Shown here: in pieces, positions 27,342 through 35,611 of the stretch
How positions within the stretch are numbered: the first letter of the stretch is position 1
Layout of the letters: every line of letters begins with the position of its first letter
Source of the DNA: Halobacteriovorax sp.
Lineage (GTDB): Bacteria; Bdellovibrionota; Bacteriovoracia; Bacteriovoracales; Bacteriovoracaceae
NCBI GenBank assembly: GCA_002686115.1
Contig: NZAF01000179.1
Span: forward strand, 1-35,611
Direction of reading: 5' to 3'
Length of the DNA: 35,611 bases
The notes under the pieces: generated by a model
What the model saw: only the letters and a program-made list of their open reading frames with translations
Told to the model about the DNA's origin: nothing
Database searches by the model: none
Made by a program: the position numbers and the translations under genes

Positions 27342-29105
27342 TTAATCCTGAGATAAAAGATAAGACCTTTTTATCTCTGCTAACTCTTGTGCCGTTAAGG
27401 TACTCTTGGAAGATGAGCCTTGAAGCTTATAGATTCTATTAATAAAACGTCTCATGGCCATCTTCCTTGACTCATCTAAGCAGTGAATGATTCCACGAAA
27501 ACAGCCAGGTTTTCTTTCTTCCTCAGACCCCTCTGGATGTGGAACAATGACTATTTGAAAGGCAATTGGATGAGTGACCCAAAAAATAGAACCGATCTTT
27601 AAGGGCTTATCTGAAGTAAATACAATATCAAATTCTGAAATACTCATTACTTCAAAGTCAACTTCTACAGAAATATTACCTTCATCTGAATCAAAAGGAA
27701 TGATCACCTCATGTTCAAAGATGTACTTAGGTAACACTTCTTTTTCCAAACTTGCCGTTGGTATCTTTTTTAATCTTTTAGTACTTCTATTTTCTTCTGC
27801 TTCGATCTTCTTTTTCTTATAAAGAATCATCACTTTATCAATAAATGATTGATTGATGGACTCTGGGTTTTGAATCACAAAATGATATTCTAGATAATGT
27901 TGAAGTTCTCGAAATCCGAGACCTTTGTAATTAAAGATTAAGACATATGGAAAGTAGTTTCTATGATGTACAAAGTTAGAAGTATATTCTTTAATTTGCT
28001 CTAAGTCATCAAAGTCATTCCAGTCAAAGACAACAACACTTGGATAATCCTCTGAGACTTCCTCGAACGAGTCCTTGATTTCAGACCTAAAATATAAATT
28101 GTACTTATAATCTTTAAACTGATCATATGTCTTTGAAGACTTGCTATAAACAACTAAAACCTCTGTTTTAAAATCTAGAAGAGATGAATTTTTAAAAAGA
28201 TAATTTTGAAAAATCGATCTTGCCATCCACTCGTATTTTTCATCAGGCTGAACAAAGTCAGTCTTTTCATCTTCTGGCACTTCTTCTGGCTCTTGTGTCT
28301 TAGCTGAAGTAATCAAGAGGTTTTTTTGCTTTTTTTCTACTGCAAACCATTCTTTTACAAACTCTGGCTCAACAACAGAATCATTGGAGTCATAGCTTAG
28401 CTGATTTAAAAACATATGAGCGGAGTCTTTTTTGAATGGTTTTAAAAAGTACTTAAACTCAAGTTCATAAATATTATTAAAGTGAAAGCTACTTATTTTC
28501 TTTTTAACATCTTTCATTCTATGCATATGTGAATGAAAAAAGTCTTGAGGAAAATTAGGTTGAATCATCGTCATTTTATCTATTTCAAAATCATAGTCAG
28601 TTTCTAAAATAGCAAAGTCTCTTTGAACACTTCTAACTTTAACTAATTGTTTAAAAGTCATTATATCTGTGTAATATACTCGGACATACTTACTCATGTT
28701 AACAGGCTTCATGAATACCGCTCTCATCAGATAAACAATAATATCTGTATTCTCAACTCCCTTATAAAAGTAGATAAATTCGCCTGTTGAAGGGTTTTGT
28801 TTGGTGTAAGCTGGAACAGAGTCAGGTGTCATAAGTACTAAAAAATGCTTAATTTTTTTAGAGACACCAACGAGAGATCTTTTAAAATTTCTAAGATCTG
28901 TCTTAGCTTTAAAGAAATCAAGAATAATAACATCAGCTTCTAAATTATAACAATATTTAAGAACAGAGTCTGTGTCTGTTAATTCTACATGAATGAACTC
29001 AAGTTCATTCTCCTCTTCTTCTCCACTCTCATCTATGGCCTTAATCTCATCGCCAAGCTTAGTTGAGTATTCTGATTCTGTACCAAAGTAGATAATTTTT
29101 TTCAT
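27342..29105 (-). CDS. Large cytoplasmic regulator with two receiver-like (pseudo-receiver) segments and a PilZ-like C-terminus
   Basis: MKKIIYFGTES...ADVIILDFF and EVLVVYSKS...SVVVFDWNDF segments resemble receiver beta1/beta3; C-terminal IPFDSDEGNISVEVDFEVMSISEFDIVFTSDKPLKIGSIFWVTHP resembles PilZ-type beta barrels (weak). Confidence 0.5.
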   Translation of the reverse strand: MKKIIYFGTESEYSTKLGDEIKAIDESGEEEENELEFIHVELTDTDSVLKYCYNLEADVIILDFFKAKTDLRNFKRSLVGVSKKIKHFLVLMTPDSVPAYTKQNPSTGEFIYFYKGVENTDIIVYLMRAVFMKPVNMSKYVRVYYTDIMTFKQLVKVRSVQRDFAILETDYDFEIDKMTMIQPNFPQDFFHSHMHRMKDVKKKISSFHFNNIYELEFKYFLKPFKKDSAHMFLNQLSYDSNDSVVEPEFVKEWFAVEKKQKNLLITSAKTQEPEEVPEDEKTDFVQPDEKYEWMARSIFQNYLFKNSSLLDFKTEVLVVYSKSSKTYDQFKDYKYNLYFRSEIKDSFEEVSEDYPSVVVFDWNDFDDLEQIKEYTSNFVHHRNYFPYVLIFNYKGLGFRELQHYLEYHFVIQNPESINQSFIDKVMILYKKKKIEAEENRSTKRLKKIPTASLEKEVLPKYIFEHEVIIPFDSDEGNISVEVDFEVMSISEFDIVFTSDKPLKIGSIFWVTHPIAFQIVIVPHPEGSEEERKPGCFRGIIHCLDESRKMAMRRFINRIYKLQGSSSKSTLTAQELAEIKRSYLLSQD

Positions 29106-29170
29106 ATATAAATCTTTTAATCTTAGTATATAATATAAACGTATTTTTAATTATATTAAAGAGGTAAGAA

Positions 29171-29560
29171 ATGTTAAAACCTGAAACTCATTTTTTAATT
29201 GTAGATGACTATTCGACAATAAGAAATCTCGTGACATCGCAGCTATTAGACTTTGGTTTTTCAGGAAATTTTTCTGAAGCAGAGAATGTCGATGAAGCAA
29301 TAGAAATTATGGGTGAAACACCTGTTGATTTTATTATTTCGGACTGGAATATGCCTGGTAAAACGGGCTTTGAATTCTTAAAGTGGGTTCGTGCTCAGGA
29401 CAAATATGCAAAACTTCCATTTCTCATTCTAACAACTGAAAATGAACAAGAAAAAATCCTTGATGCTATCAGTGAAGGAGCCTCAAACTTTCTCTTAAAG
29501 CCTTGGGAAGAAGAGGATCTGAGTGAGAAAATCCAGTTGGCCTTTCAACAACATAACTAA
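29171..29560 (+). CDS. CheY-like single-domain response regulator
   Basis: HFLIVDDYSTIRNLV...DFIISDWNMPGKTGFEFLKWVR...LILTTEN...ASNFLLKPW: complete acidic pocket, phospho-Asp, T and K. Confidence 0.93.
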   Translation: MLKPETHFLIVDDYSTIRNLVTSQLLDFGFSGNFSEAENVDEAIEIMGETPVDFIISDWNMPGKTGFEFLKWVRAQDKYAKLPFLILTTENEQEKILDAISEGASNFLLKPWEEEDLSEKIQLAFQQHN

Positions 29561-29565
29561 ACAAA

Positions 29566-30177
29566 TTATTTATTGATAATTGGAGCTTCTCCAAAGCTCA
29601 TATAAGCCTGCCTATCACCTATGCAGTGATACGTGTATATAGTTTCATCATATAACGACATTTTTGTTTGACGACATTCTTTATTTTCACCATTAATCTT
29701 TAATGTTGTTTTTTGAGCGCCAAGAACTCTCACATCCGAAGCACAGGCTTCATGTAGATGAATTGATGTCTCCAGTGAGTTGTAAGCTGTAACCTGTTGT
29801 CCTTTATTTGTAAAAGTAAATTTCGGAAGAGCTAGATGATAAGGCTTATGATAACTTTCTAATTTAGCTATTCCCTCTGCTTCTAACTGAGGGTGAATAA
29901 GAGTTCTAGAATATATCGCCTCTTTTAAAAGAACGTTACTATCCTCATATTCTAATTGAAGAGCATTCATATGCTCTATACATTCTTGTTTATTCTTAAG
30001 TTTAAACTGTGGTTCAACTCGATTGAACAGCCCGAAGAAATCAAAGCCTGAAGATGACCTTGACGATTGGCATGATGCAAAGCTTTCTCTTATTTTACTT
30101 CCAAGGAGGTTGTCCATACCGCATAGACCACCAGAGAAAGTATTTAAGGTCAATAAAATGGGAATTAATATTTTCAC
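29566..30177 (-). CDS. Hypothetical secreted protein
   Basis: Signal peptide MKILIPILLTLNTFSGGLC; several Cys; 13 bp downstream of the 704-aa gene. Confidence 0.6.
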   Translation of the reverse strand: MKILIPILLTLNTFSGGLCGMDNLLGSKIRESFASCQSSRSSSGFDFFGLFNRVEPQFKLKNKQECIEHMNALQLEYEDSNVLLKEAIYSRTLIHPQLEAEGIAKLESYHKPYHLALPKFTFTNKGQQVTAYNSLETSIHLHEACASDVRVLGAQKTTLKINGENKECRQTKMSLYDETIYTYHCIGDRQAYMSFGEAPIINK

Positions 30178-30190
30178 TTTGCGCCTTCCT

Positions 30191-32305
30191 TTAGTTTAAA
30201 CGAATTCTTGCTGTATCACATGAATACTCTTCATAAGTTCTTGCAAGAAAAGATGCTCTATCTTTATTATCGTCGATATCAACCATAACTGGTCCATGAT
30301 ATCTTGAGTACTCATCTTTAAGATATTTCTCAGCTTCTTTTATCGTCATCGTCTTCTTGTAAAACTGAATTTTATTAATTTCTTCTTGTGCTCTATCGAG
30401 AGGGAGCTCTTTGCCTCTAACGACCATCGTTTCCTTTCCTAAATTACGATAGTTTTTTAACTTTTTTTCAAAATTCTTAGCAGAGATAATTCTTCTTGCA
30501 AGAATTGTACTATCAAGATGCTTGATGATATCTTCACGATCTCTTACTCCTTCGTGGTCACCAAATATGTCCTGATTCGTTACAAGGAAGTCATAGCCAA
30601 GCTCTGATAAAACATGAGAATAGTTCCAAACTTTATTAAGAGCATCGATATCTATACATAAACTCGCAAGTGTATCTTTATCAAAATGCTCAACTGGATA
30701 TCTCATAAGATATTTTTCATCTCTCACACCGAAATACTTCTCTTCGATCTCATCAAAGCGATCAAAGAAGTTTTCATTTTGAGACTTAGCTCTTTTAGTC
30801 ATCGACTTGATAAACTTTTCTCCAAAATCTCCATATGTATAATTAGTTGCTTTATCATCTAGTTCTATAATCTCTAGTAGTCCATTTGTATGACTGTCTT
30901 TTGCTGAATATCTATTTTTTGTTGTGAATGTATTAAGACGATCATCAATATTTGATGCCCTGTTAAATAACTTAAAGAAGTTTTCTTCAACTTTTTTAAA
31001 TTCTTTACCTTTTAAATAGTCCATGACTTCTTTAGAAGTTAAGCTTGTTCCAGAAATGACCGCGACATCAACATTAGCAAAATCTTTTGCATCCTGTTCC
31101 TTCATCTTCTTAATGTCACTAAGCACTCTATTAAATGAAGTCTTTAAGTCATTATAAAACTTTTTATTAAATTCTTTTTCATCTAATTGATACAAGCTCA
31201 TGGGATCATCGAGCTTTGCGATTGAGTCAGAAAACATCTTGTTAGTAAAACTAATTTTATCTGGATGAACAAGAAGATAAGGCTCAAGAACCGCTAATAA
31301 TAATTCTTTATTTAAAAGTAGAGCATCAAGCACTTGTGCTTTTTGAGCGTTGGCACTAAAGCCAGGCTGATCTGAAATTACTTCGGGTAATTTTTGTGCA
31401 ATAGGTAGAACAACCTTTTCTAGATTACTGGCAACTTCTTTAATGTATTCAGTTTTCTTTTTTTCTAACCCTTTTTGTAATTCTTCAAGGGCCTTAGTAT
31501 ATTCTTCTAATTGTTCTACTAACTCTTTCTTTAAACTCGTAGAAACGATGGCATCTTTATAGTGCTCAGAATCTTCCACTGCATAGAGTTCCATTTTTTC
31601 AATTTGTCTTCGAATATCATAGAATGAACAATTTAATTTTTTGAATGTATTTATTTCTGCAGCAGTTTTAAACTCAAAACGACCATTTAGTATACTATCA
31701 ATAAATCTCAATATTGAAGATACAGCAAGTCCTCCAAAAGCATAAGTTGCACCACTTTCAGAATACAGTCCAATCTGCGAAAAGGTTTGAATCACATTTG
31801 CAGATCTAACAAGAAATGTTTCTTTATCTAAATCAGAACACTTATTACCAAAGAGTTCATTAATTCCACTACTAATACCGTTAACAAGTTCAGCGACAGG
31901 AATTCCATCCACCTCAACTTCACTTAAGGTCTTAACCTCATTTTTCTTAGCAACGTCTTCGCCTTTTTCTTTTTCAATTTCACTTAATTCATTTTCTAAT
32001 TCTTTGGAGCTATCTAGGAGTTTTGTCACAAGAGACTGATCATTATCAAAACAGTCACTTTCAAATACCTTAGCAAGGGCCCTAAGGCTTTCAACTGTTT
32101 CTTTACTAGCATCACTTGAATTCATGGGACAAAATTCTGCCATTGTCTTAGGAACTGGGTTTTTCTTTTCGAGAAGCTCCAGAGTCTCAACTTGCTCTTT
32201 GGACACTTTAAGCTCTTTGATTGTCTTTAAATATCCTGATAAGTCTGTTGATGCATATGCTGTTTGAAATGTTAGCAATGTCGCCATAACAAAATGAAAT
32301 CTCAT
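30191..32305 (-). CDS. Large hypothetical secreted protein, coiled-coil-rich
   Basis: Signal peptide MRFHFVMATLLTFQTAYA; long helical/charged segments; no family recognised. Confidence 0.65.
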   Translation of the reverse strand: MRFHFVMATLLTFQTAYASTDLSGYLKTIKELKVSKEQVETLELLEKKNPVPKTMAEFCPMNSSDASKETVESLRALAKVFESDCFDNDQSLVTKLLDSSKELENELSEIEKEKGEDVAKKNEVKTLSEVEVDGIPVAELVNGISSGINELFGNKCSDLDKETFLVRSANVIQTFSQIGLYSESGATYAFGGLAVSSILRFIDSILNGRFEFKTAAEINTFKKLNCSFYDIRRQIEKMELYAVEDSEHYKDAIVSTSLKKELVEQLEEYTKALEELQKGLEKKKTEYIKEVASNLEKVVLPIAQKLPEVISDQPGFSANAQKAQVLDALLLNKELLLAVLEPYLLVHPDKISFTNKMFSDSIAKLDDPMSLYQLDEKEFNKKFYNDLKTSFNRVLSDIKKMKEQDAKDFANVDVAVISGTSLTSKEVMDYLKGKEFKKVEENFFKLFNRASNIDDRLNTFTTKNRYSAKDSHTNGLLEIIELDDKATNYTYGDFGEKFIKSMTKRAKSQNENFFDRFDEIEEKYFGVRDEKYLMRYPVEHFDKDTLASLCIDIDALNKVWNYSHVLSELGYDFLVTNQDIFGDHEGVRDREDIIKHLDSTILARRIISAKNFEKKLKNYRNLGKETMVVRGKELPLDRAQEEINKIQFYKKTMTIKEAEKYLKDEYSRYHGPVMVDIDDNKDRASFLARTYEEYSCDTARIRLN

Positions 32306-32471
32306 ATAATAATCCTTAAGCGTTTATTCTTTTTGCTAACATGATAGTAAATAGAAGAGATTATTGAGGACTTTTAATAGAAATTACATTCCTGTCAAAA
32401 GTTTATACGGCCAAAAAATAGAAGTTATTTATCAAAAAAAGTGTTCTAATCTGTTGAAAATACGATAGATA

Positions 32472-32514
32472 ATAGTACTAATTGGGTACTATCAGCATTG
32501 TCGAATAAGACAAT
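32472..32514. promoter_or_regulatory. Two adjacent perfect dyads upstream of the MFS gene, possible operators
   Basis: ATAGTAC-TAATTGG-GTACTAT (32472-32492) and ATTGTC-GAATAA-GACAAT (32497-32514). Confidence 0.45.
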
Positions 32515-32574
32515 AATGTTTTACAGATAATTGAAATAGACATCACCATTTATAACGGCTAACTTTGGCCAACT

Positions 32575-33807
32575 ATGAAATTAAAAAAAATTGCACCTCA
32601 CCCACAACACGAAATTAGATATATCTTAATCCTCGCGGCCATTCAGATTGTTAACGTTATTGACTTTGTCATCATGATGCCTCTTGGGCCAACTCTCATG
32701 GATGGGCTAAGTATCACCCCACCACAATTTAGTACATTAATCTCTTCCTATAGTTTTTCTGGCGCCATCATCGGTTTTATCTTTGGCATGTTCGCGGATA
32801 AGTACGATCGTAAAAATCTTCTCATCATTACAATGATTGGATTTATTGTCACAACACTTGGCTGTGGTCTATCCAATAGTTTTACAACACTTTTAACGAT
32901 GAGAACATTAACAGGTGTTTTTGCAGGTACCTTAACAACGATTGTCTTTGCCCTCGTTAGTGACCTTATTCCTTTTGAAAGAAGAGGAAAGGCAATGGGA
33001 ATTATCATGAGTTCATTTTCTGTTGCCTCAGTACTGGGAGTTCCACTTGGGCTTGCTATTGCAGATGCGACGAATTGGCAAAACTCATTTCACTTTATCG
33101 TACTTATCTCAATACCTATTCTTCTTTTAATTATTCTAACATTTCCAAATGTTTTTATCGAAAAAGAAAATGAAACAAATATGGTAAAAGATTTAAAAGT
33201 TCTTTTTACAAAATCAAAGAATACGATTTCTTTTCTTCTCATTTTTTGTGTCAGTGGATCAATGTTTCTTCTTATTCCTTTCCTTAGTACTTATGCAGTT
33301 AAAAATATCGAAGTAGATACTACTGATCTAAAATGGGCATATATGGTTGGTGGAGTCTTCACTATCATCACTTCTAGAATAATTGGTATCTGTACAGACA
33401 AGTTTGGTGGTTTTAAAGTTTTCTTTGCCCTCGTTATGTTTTCAACAGTACCAATACTCTGGTTTACACATTCTGGACCTTTAAGTTTATCAGGTTTTCT
33501 AGCACTACAAACATTCTTTATGACAACAGTCTCTGGAAGACTGATCCCTGTCATGACTTTAATCTCAGAGGTTCCAAAGCCTGAGGAGAGGGGCCTATTT
33601 ATGGGAATGCTTAATTCAGTACGTGCCCTCGGTCGAGGTATCATGACTTTCTTATCTGGTTTTGTCATCACAACAACAGCAACAGGAAAGCTTATAGGCT
33701 ATGGAACTGCAGGAATCATCTCAATCTCGATCGCTTTGATAACTATTTTATTTGCCTATACTATTGCATCGAAGGTCTCTTCTCAATATCAAAAGGTGTC
33801 AATCTAA
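32575..33807 (+). CDS. MFS transporter (AraJ/drug-efflux type)
   Basis: 12-TM MFS layout; GFIFGMFADKYDRKNLLI motif-A-like loop; TLTGVFAGTLTTIVFALVSDLIPFERRGKAMGI. Confidence 0.9.
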   Translation: MKLKKIAPHPQHEIRYILILAAIQIVNVIDFVIMMPLGPTLMDGLSITPPQFSTLISSYSFSGAIIGFIFGMFADKYDRKNLLIITMIGFIVTTLGCGLSNSFTTLLTMRTLTGVFAGTLTTIVFALVSDLIPFERRGKAMGIIMSSFSVASVLGVPLGLAIADATNWQNSFHFIVLISIPILLLIILTFPNVFIEKENETNMVKDLKVLFTKSKNTISFLLIFCVSGSMFLLIPFLSTYAVKNIEVDTTDLKWAYMVGGVFTIITSRIIGICTDKFGGFKVFFALVMFSTVPILWFTHSGPLSLSGFLALQTFFMTTVSGRLIPVMTLISEVPKPEERGLFMGMLNSVRALGRGIMTFLSGFVITTTATGKLIGYGTAGIISISIALITILFAYTIASKVSSQYQKVSI

Positions 33808-33809
33808 TT

Positions 33810-35411
33810 CTAGTTAACTTCACAAGACAGTTTTAGCATCATCAAAAGCACAGGTTTTTTAATATGAGTATTAACACCTGGAGTGAGGAAGTGATCAAAA
33901 TTAGTCGTTATCAACGGTTCTTTGAAAAGAGAAATATATCGTATAAACTTACCGTCTATAGAAAAGAATTTAGCTGAGTTATGGTTATGAGTATAATCTT
34001 CTTTAGTGCTGATTTTATTCAAAAAACCAAAAGTTGTATGAATTGAGACTATAAAACCTTCGGAGTTTCTTAGTTTAGTATAATTAATAAAAGGGCTAAA
34101 GTTAATATTACCATAATGGCTACTATAGTAATGAAAGTCATCGGGAAAATATTTTTTAATATGTTTATTGGTCAAACCATAATCATCAGAGTTTAAAAAT
34201 GTATTTAAAAAGTATTCTGATGTACCTTCTCCATAATTTCTAAAAGAACTGTTTTGTACAACACTTTTACCAGCTAAATCAGTTAACTTGCATTTAACTT
34301 CTTTTTTATCTAATGGATTATAATAGTTATAGTTATCGTCAGTTCTTTCTAATGCTTTCACTTCAGAGAAATCTGGTCTTAAACCATTAATTATTGAATA
34401 AACTCCGTTATTTAAATCTAGACGAGGATATATATATCTGAGAAAAGAGTTAATGAATTCATTTCGTTTCGAAGCGGCGAGAGTAATACTGTTAAAAAGC
34501 TTTTTCTTGTCTTCAGCCGTTAACTCTTTTTCAGAATCAACATCCTCACATATATTCATATTCTCGAGTAGAATATTACTATGTTCTTTTATATCTAAAT
34601 CAAAAAATGATGGAGGCGTTAAAAAGTACGATTTAGACTCTCTGTAGTTTACAAGATAATTATAAACAAGAGAGCGACATGCAAGTTTATAAAGTCCTTT
34701 ATTGAAACTGCTCACAATAAAGTTAAAATCTTTTGTTTTCTGATTAATGTAATTAAAATACTCATCAAAAAGACTGTTGTTAAATAATATCATATGCTTA
34801 CCATGCTGATATTCGAAAAAATATTGAACAACTGAAGCCTGTTCTTCATTATAGCCGATATAATGAGACAGCTCGTGCATAGAAATTATTAACAAATTTT
34901 TTAATAAAGCCTCATTCTTAAACCTTTTGAATGAACCATATGAGAAACACATTTCTCCACTTTCATTTATCGCAGCATCACTTTTCCCCTCATGATTACT
35001 AGATACACAGTGCTCTTCTTTAGCAACAAAATTTAACTTATTATCAAGATCGTCTAGCCTATTCTTATAATCAATAAATAGCTTCTGTACTACTGGATCG
35101 ATTTGATCGAGTGGACTTCCAAAAATATCTCTTACGTCTTTTATCTGCTCAAAGTAAAAAAGGGCTCTTTCTGTTGTATCTATAAGATGATATTTGAGCT
35201 GATTTTCTACAATATCTTTAAACTCATTAAAATCTGTTCTCGCAATATTTCCTCCAGAACCATCGACAACCCCGCTATTCTTTTTCACTTCGTTAGAAGT
35301 ATTCTTCTCAGGTAAAGAAGGTGCTGGACTAACTTCAATGTACTCTGTTCTAGTCTTTTCTTTGCAAGCTGAAAAAATCAAAACAATCAATATAAATAGT
35401 CTAAATCGCAT
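33810..35411 (-). CDS. Large hypothetical lipoprotein with HExxH putative zinc-peptidase motif
   Basis: MRFRLFILIVLIFSACKEK lipobox; LLIISMHELSHYIGYNEEQASVVQYFFEY contains HELSH in a helical context. Confidence 0.65.
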   Translation of the reverse strand: MRFRLFILIVLIFSACKEKTRTEYIEVSPAPSLPEKNTSNEVKKNSGVVDGSGGNIARTDFNEFKDIVENQLKYHLIDTTERALFYFEQIKDVRDIFGSPLDQIDPVVQKLFIDYKNRLDDLDNKLNFVAKEEHCVSSNHEGKSDAAINESGEMCFSYGSFKRFKNEALLKNLLIISMHELSHYIGYNEEQASVVQYFFEYQHGKHMILFNNSLFDEYFNYINQKTKDFNFIVSSFNKGLYKLACRSLVYNYLVNYRESKSYFLTPPSFFDLDIKEHSNILLENMNICEDVDSEKELTAEDKKKLFNSITLAASKRNEFINSFLRYIYPRLDLNNGVYSIINGLRPDFSEVKALERTDDNYNYYNPLDKKEVKCKLTDLAGKSVVQNSSFRNYGEGTSEYFLNTFLNSDDYGLTNKHIKKYFPDDFHYYSSHYGNINFSPFINYTKLRNSEGFIVSIHTTFGFLNKISTKEDYTHNHNSAKFFSIDGKFIRYISLFKEPLITTNFDHFLTPGVNTHIKKPVLLMMLKLSCEVN

Positions 35412-35611
35412 AGTATAAGATTACAAAATAAGAGTATAAAATTGTGAAAATATATATTTTTTATTCTATGTAAAAAAACAATACGAATTTAAGTGTCTTT
35501 CCCAAATAAGTTTAAGTATTTAAAATTCCATAGGTACATATCTAGAGTTTAAAAAACCACAAACCTGCATAATCTTAAGCTTAAAATAAGTCATATTTCG
35601 ATAACCAAAAC

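Noticed and set aside
32748-33671. Antisense ORFs within the MFS gene (32748..33008, 33291..33671)
   Set aside because: Antisense to a strongly supported MFS transporter; no protein-like motifs.
1-35611. CRISPR arrays, tRNA/rRNA, IS elements
   Set aside because: Read through for regular spaced repeats, tRNA arms and transposase-like ORFs; none seen, though no computational scan could be run.

Overview
The window is AT-rich and reads like the chromosome of a Bdellovibrionota/Bacteriovorax-type Gram-negative (taxonomy is inference only). Its core is a long minus-strand flagellar gene cluster, about 23.6 kb down to 6.25 kb. In transcription order it encodes: a periplasmic TPR protein, a GAFTGA-less bEBP-like regulator, FlgB, FlgC, FliE, FliF, FliG, FliH, FliI, FliJ, a MotE-like protein, a DCC-family thiol oxidoreductase, two secreted hypotheticals, a FliK-like protein, FlgD, a TIGR02530-like flagellar protein and FlgE. 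Flanking genes include a sensor/chemoreceptor fragment, a dCMP deaminase, a frameshifted histidine kinase, an iron(III) ABC transporter, a canonical sigma54-dependent response regulator, LepB, a Cys-repeat secreted protein, a dual pseudo-receiver protein divergent from a CheY-like protein, large secreted proteins, an MFS transporter and a lipoprotein with an HELSH motif. The best candidates for new biology are: (1) the bEBP-like regulator in the flagellar operon that has lost its GAFTGA loop, Walker B and canonical R-finger residues; (2) three back-to-back hairpins packed between flgC and fliE; (3) the pseudo-receiver/CheY divergent pair; (4) a histidine kinase split at an A8 tract; (5) leader-like structures with minimal ORFs upstream of the flagellar cluster. 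I saw no CRISPR array, tRNA, rRNA or transposon.
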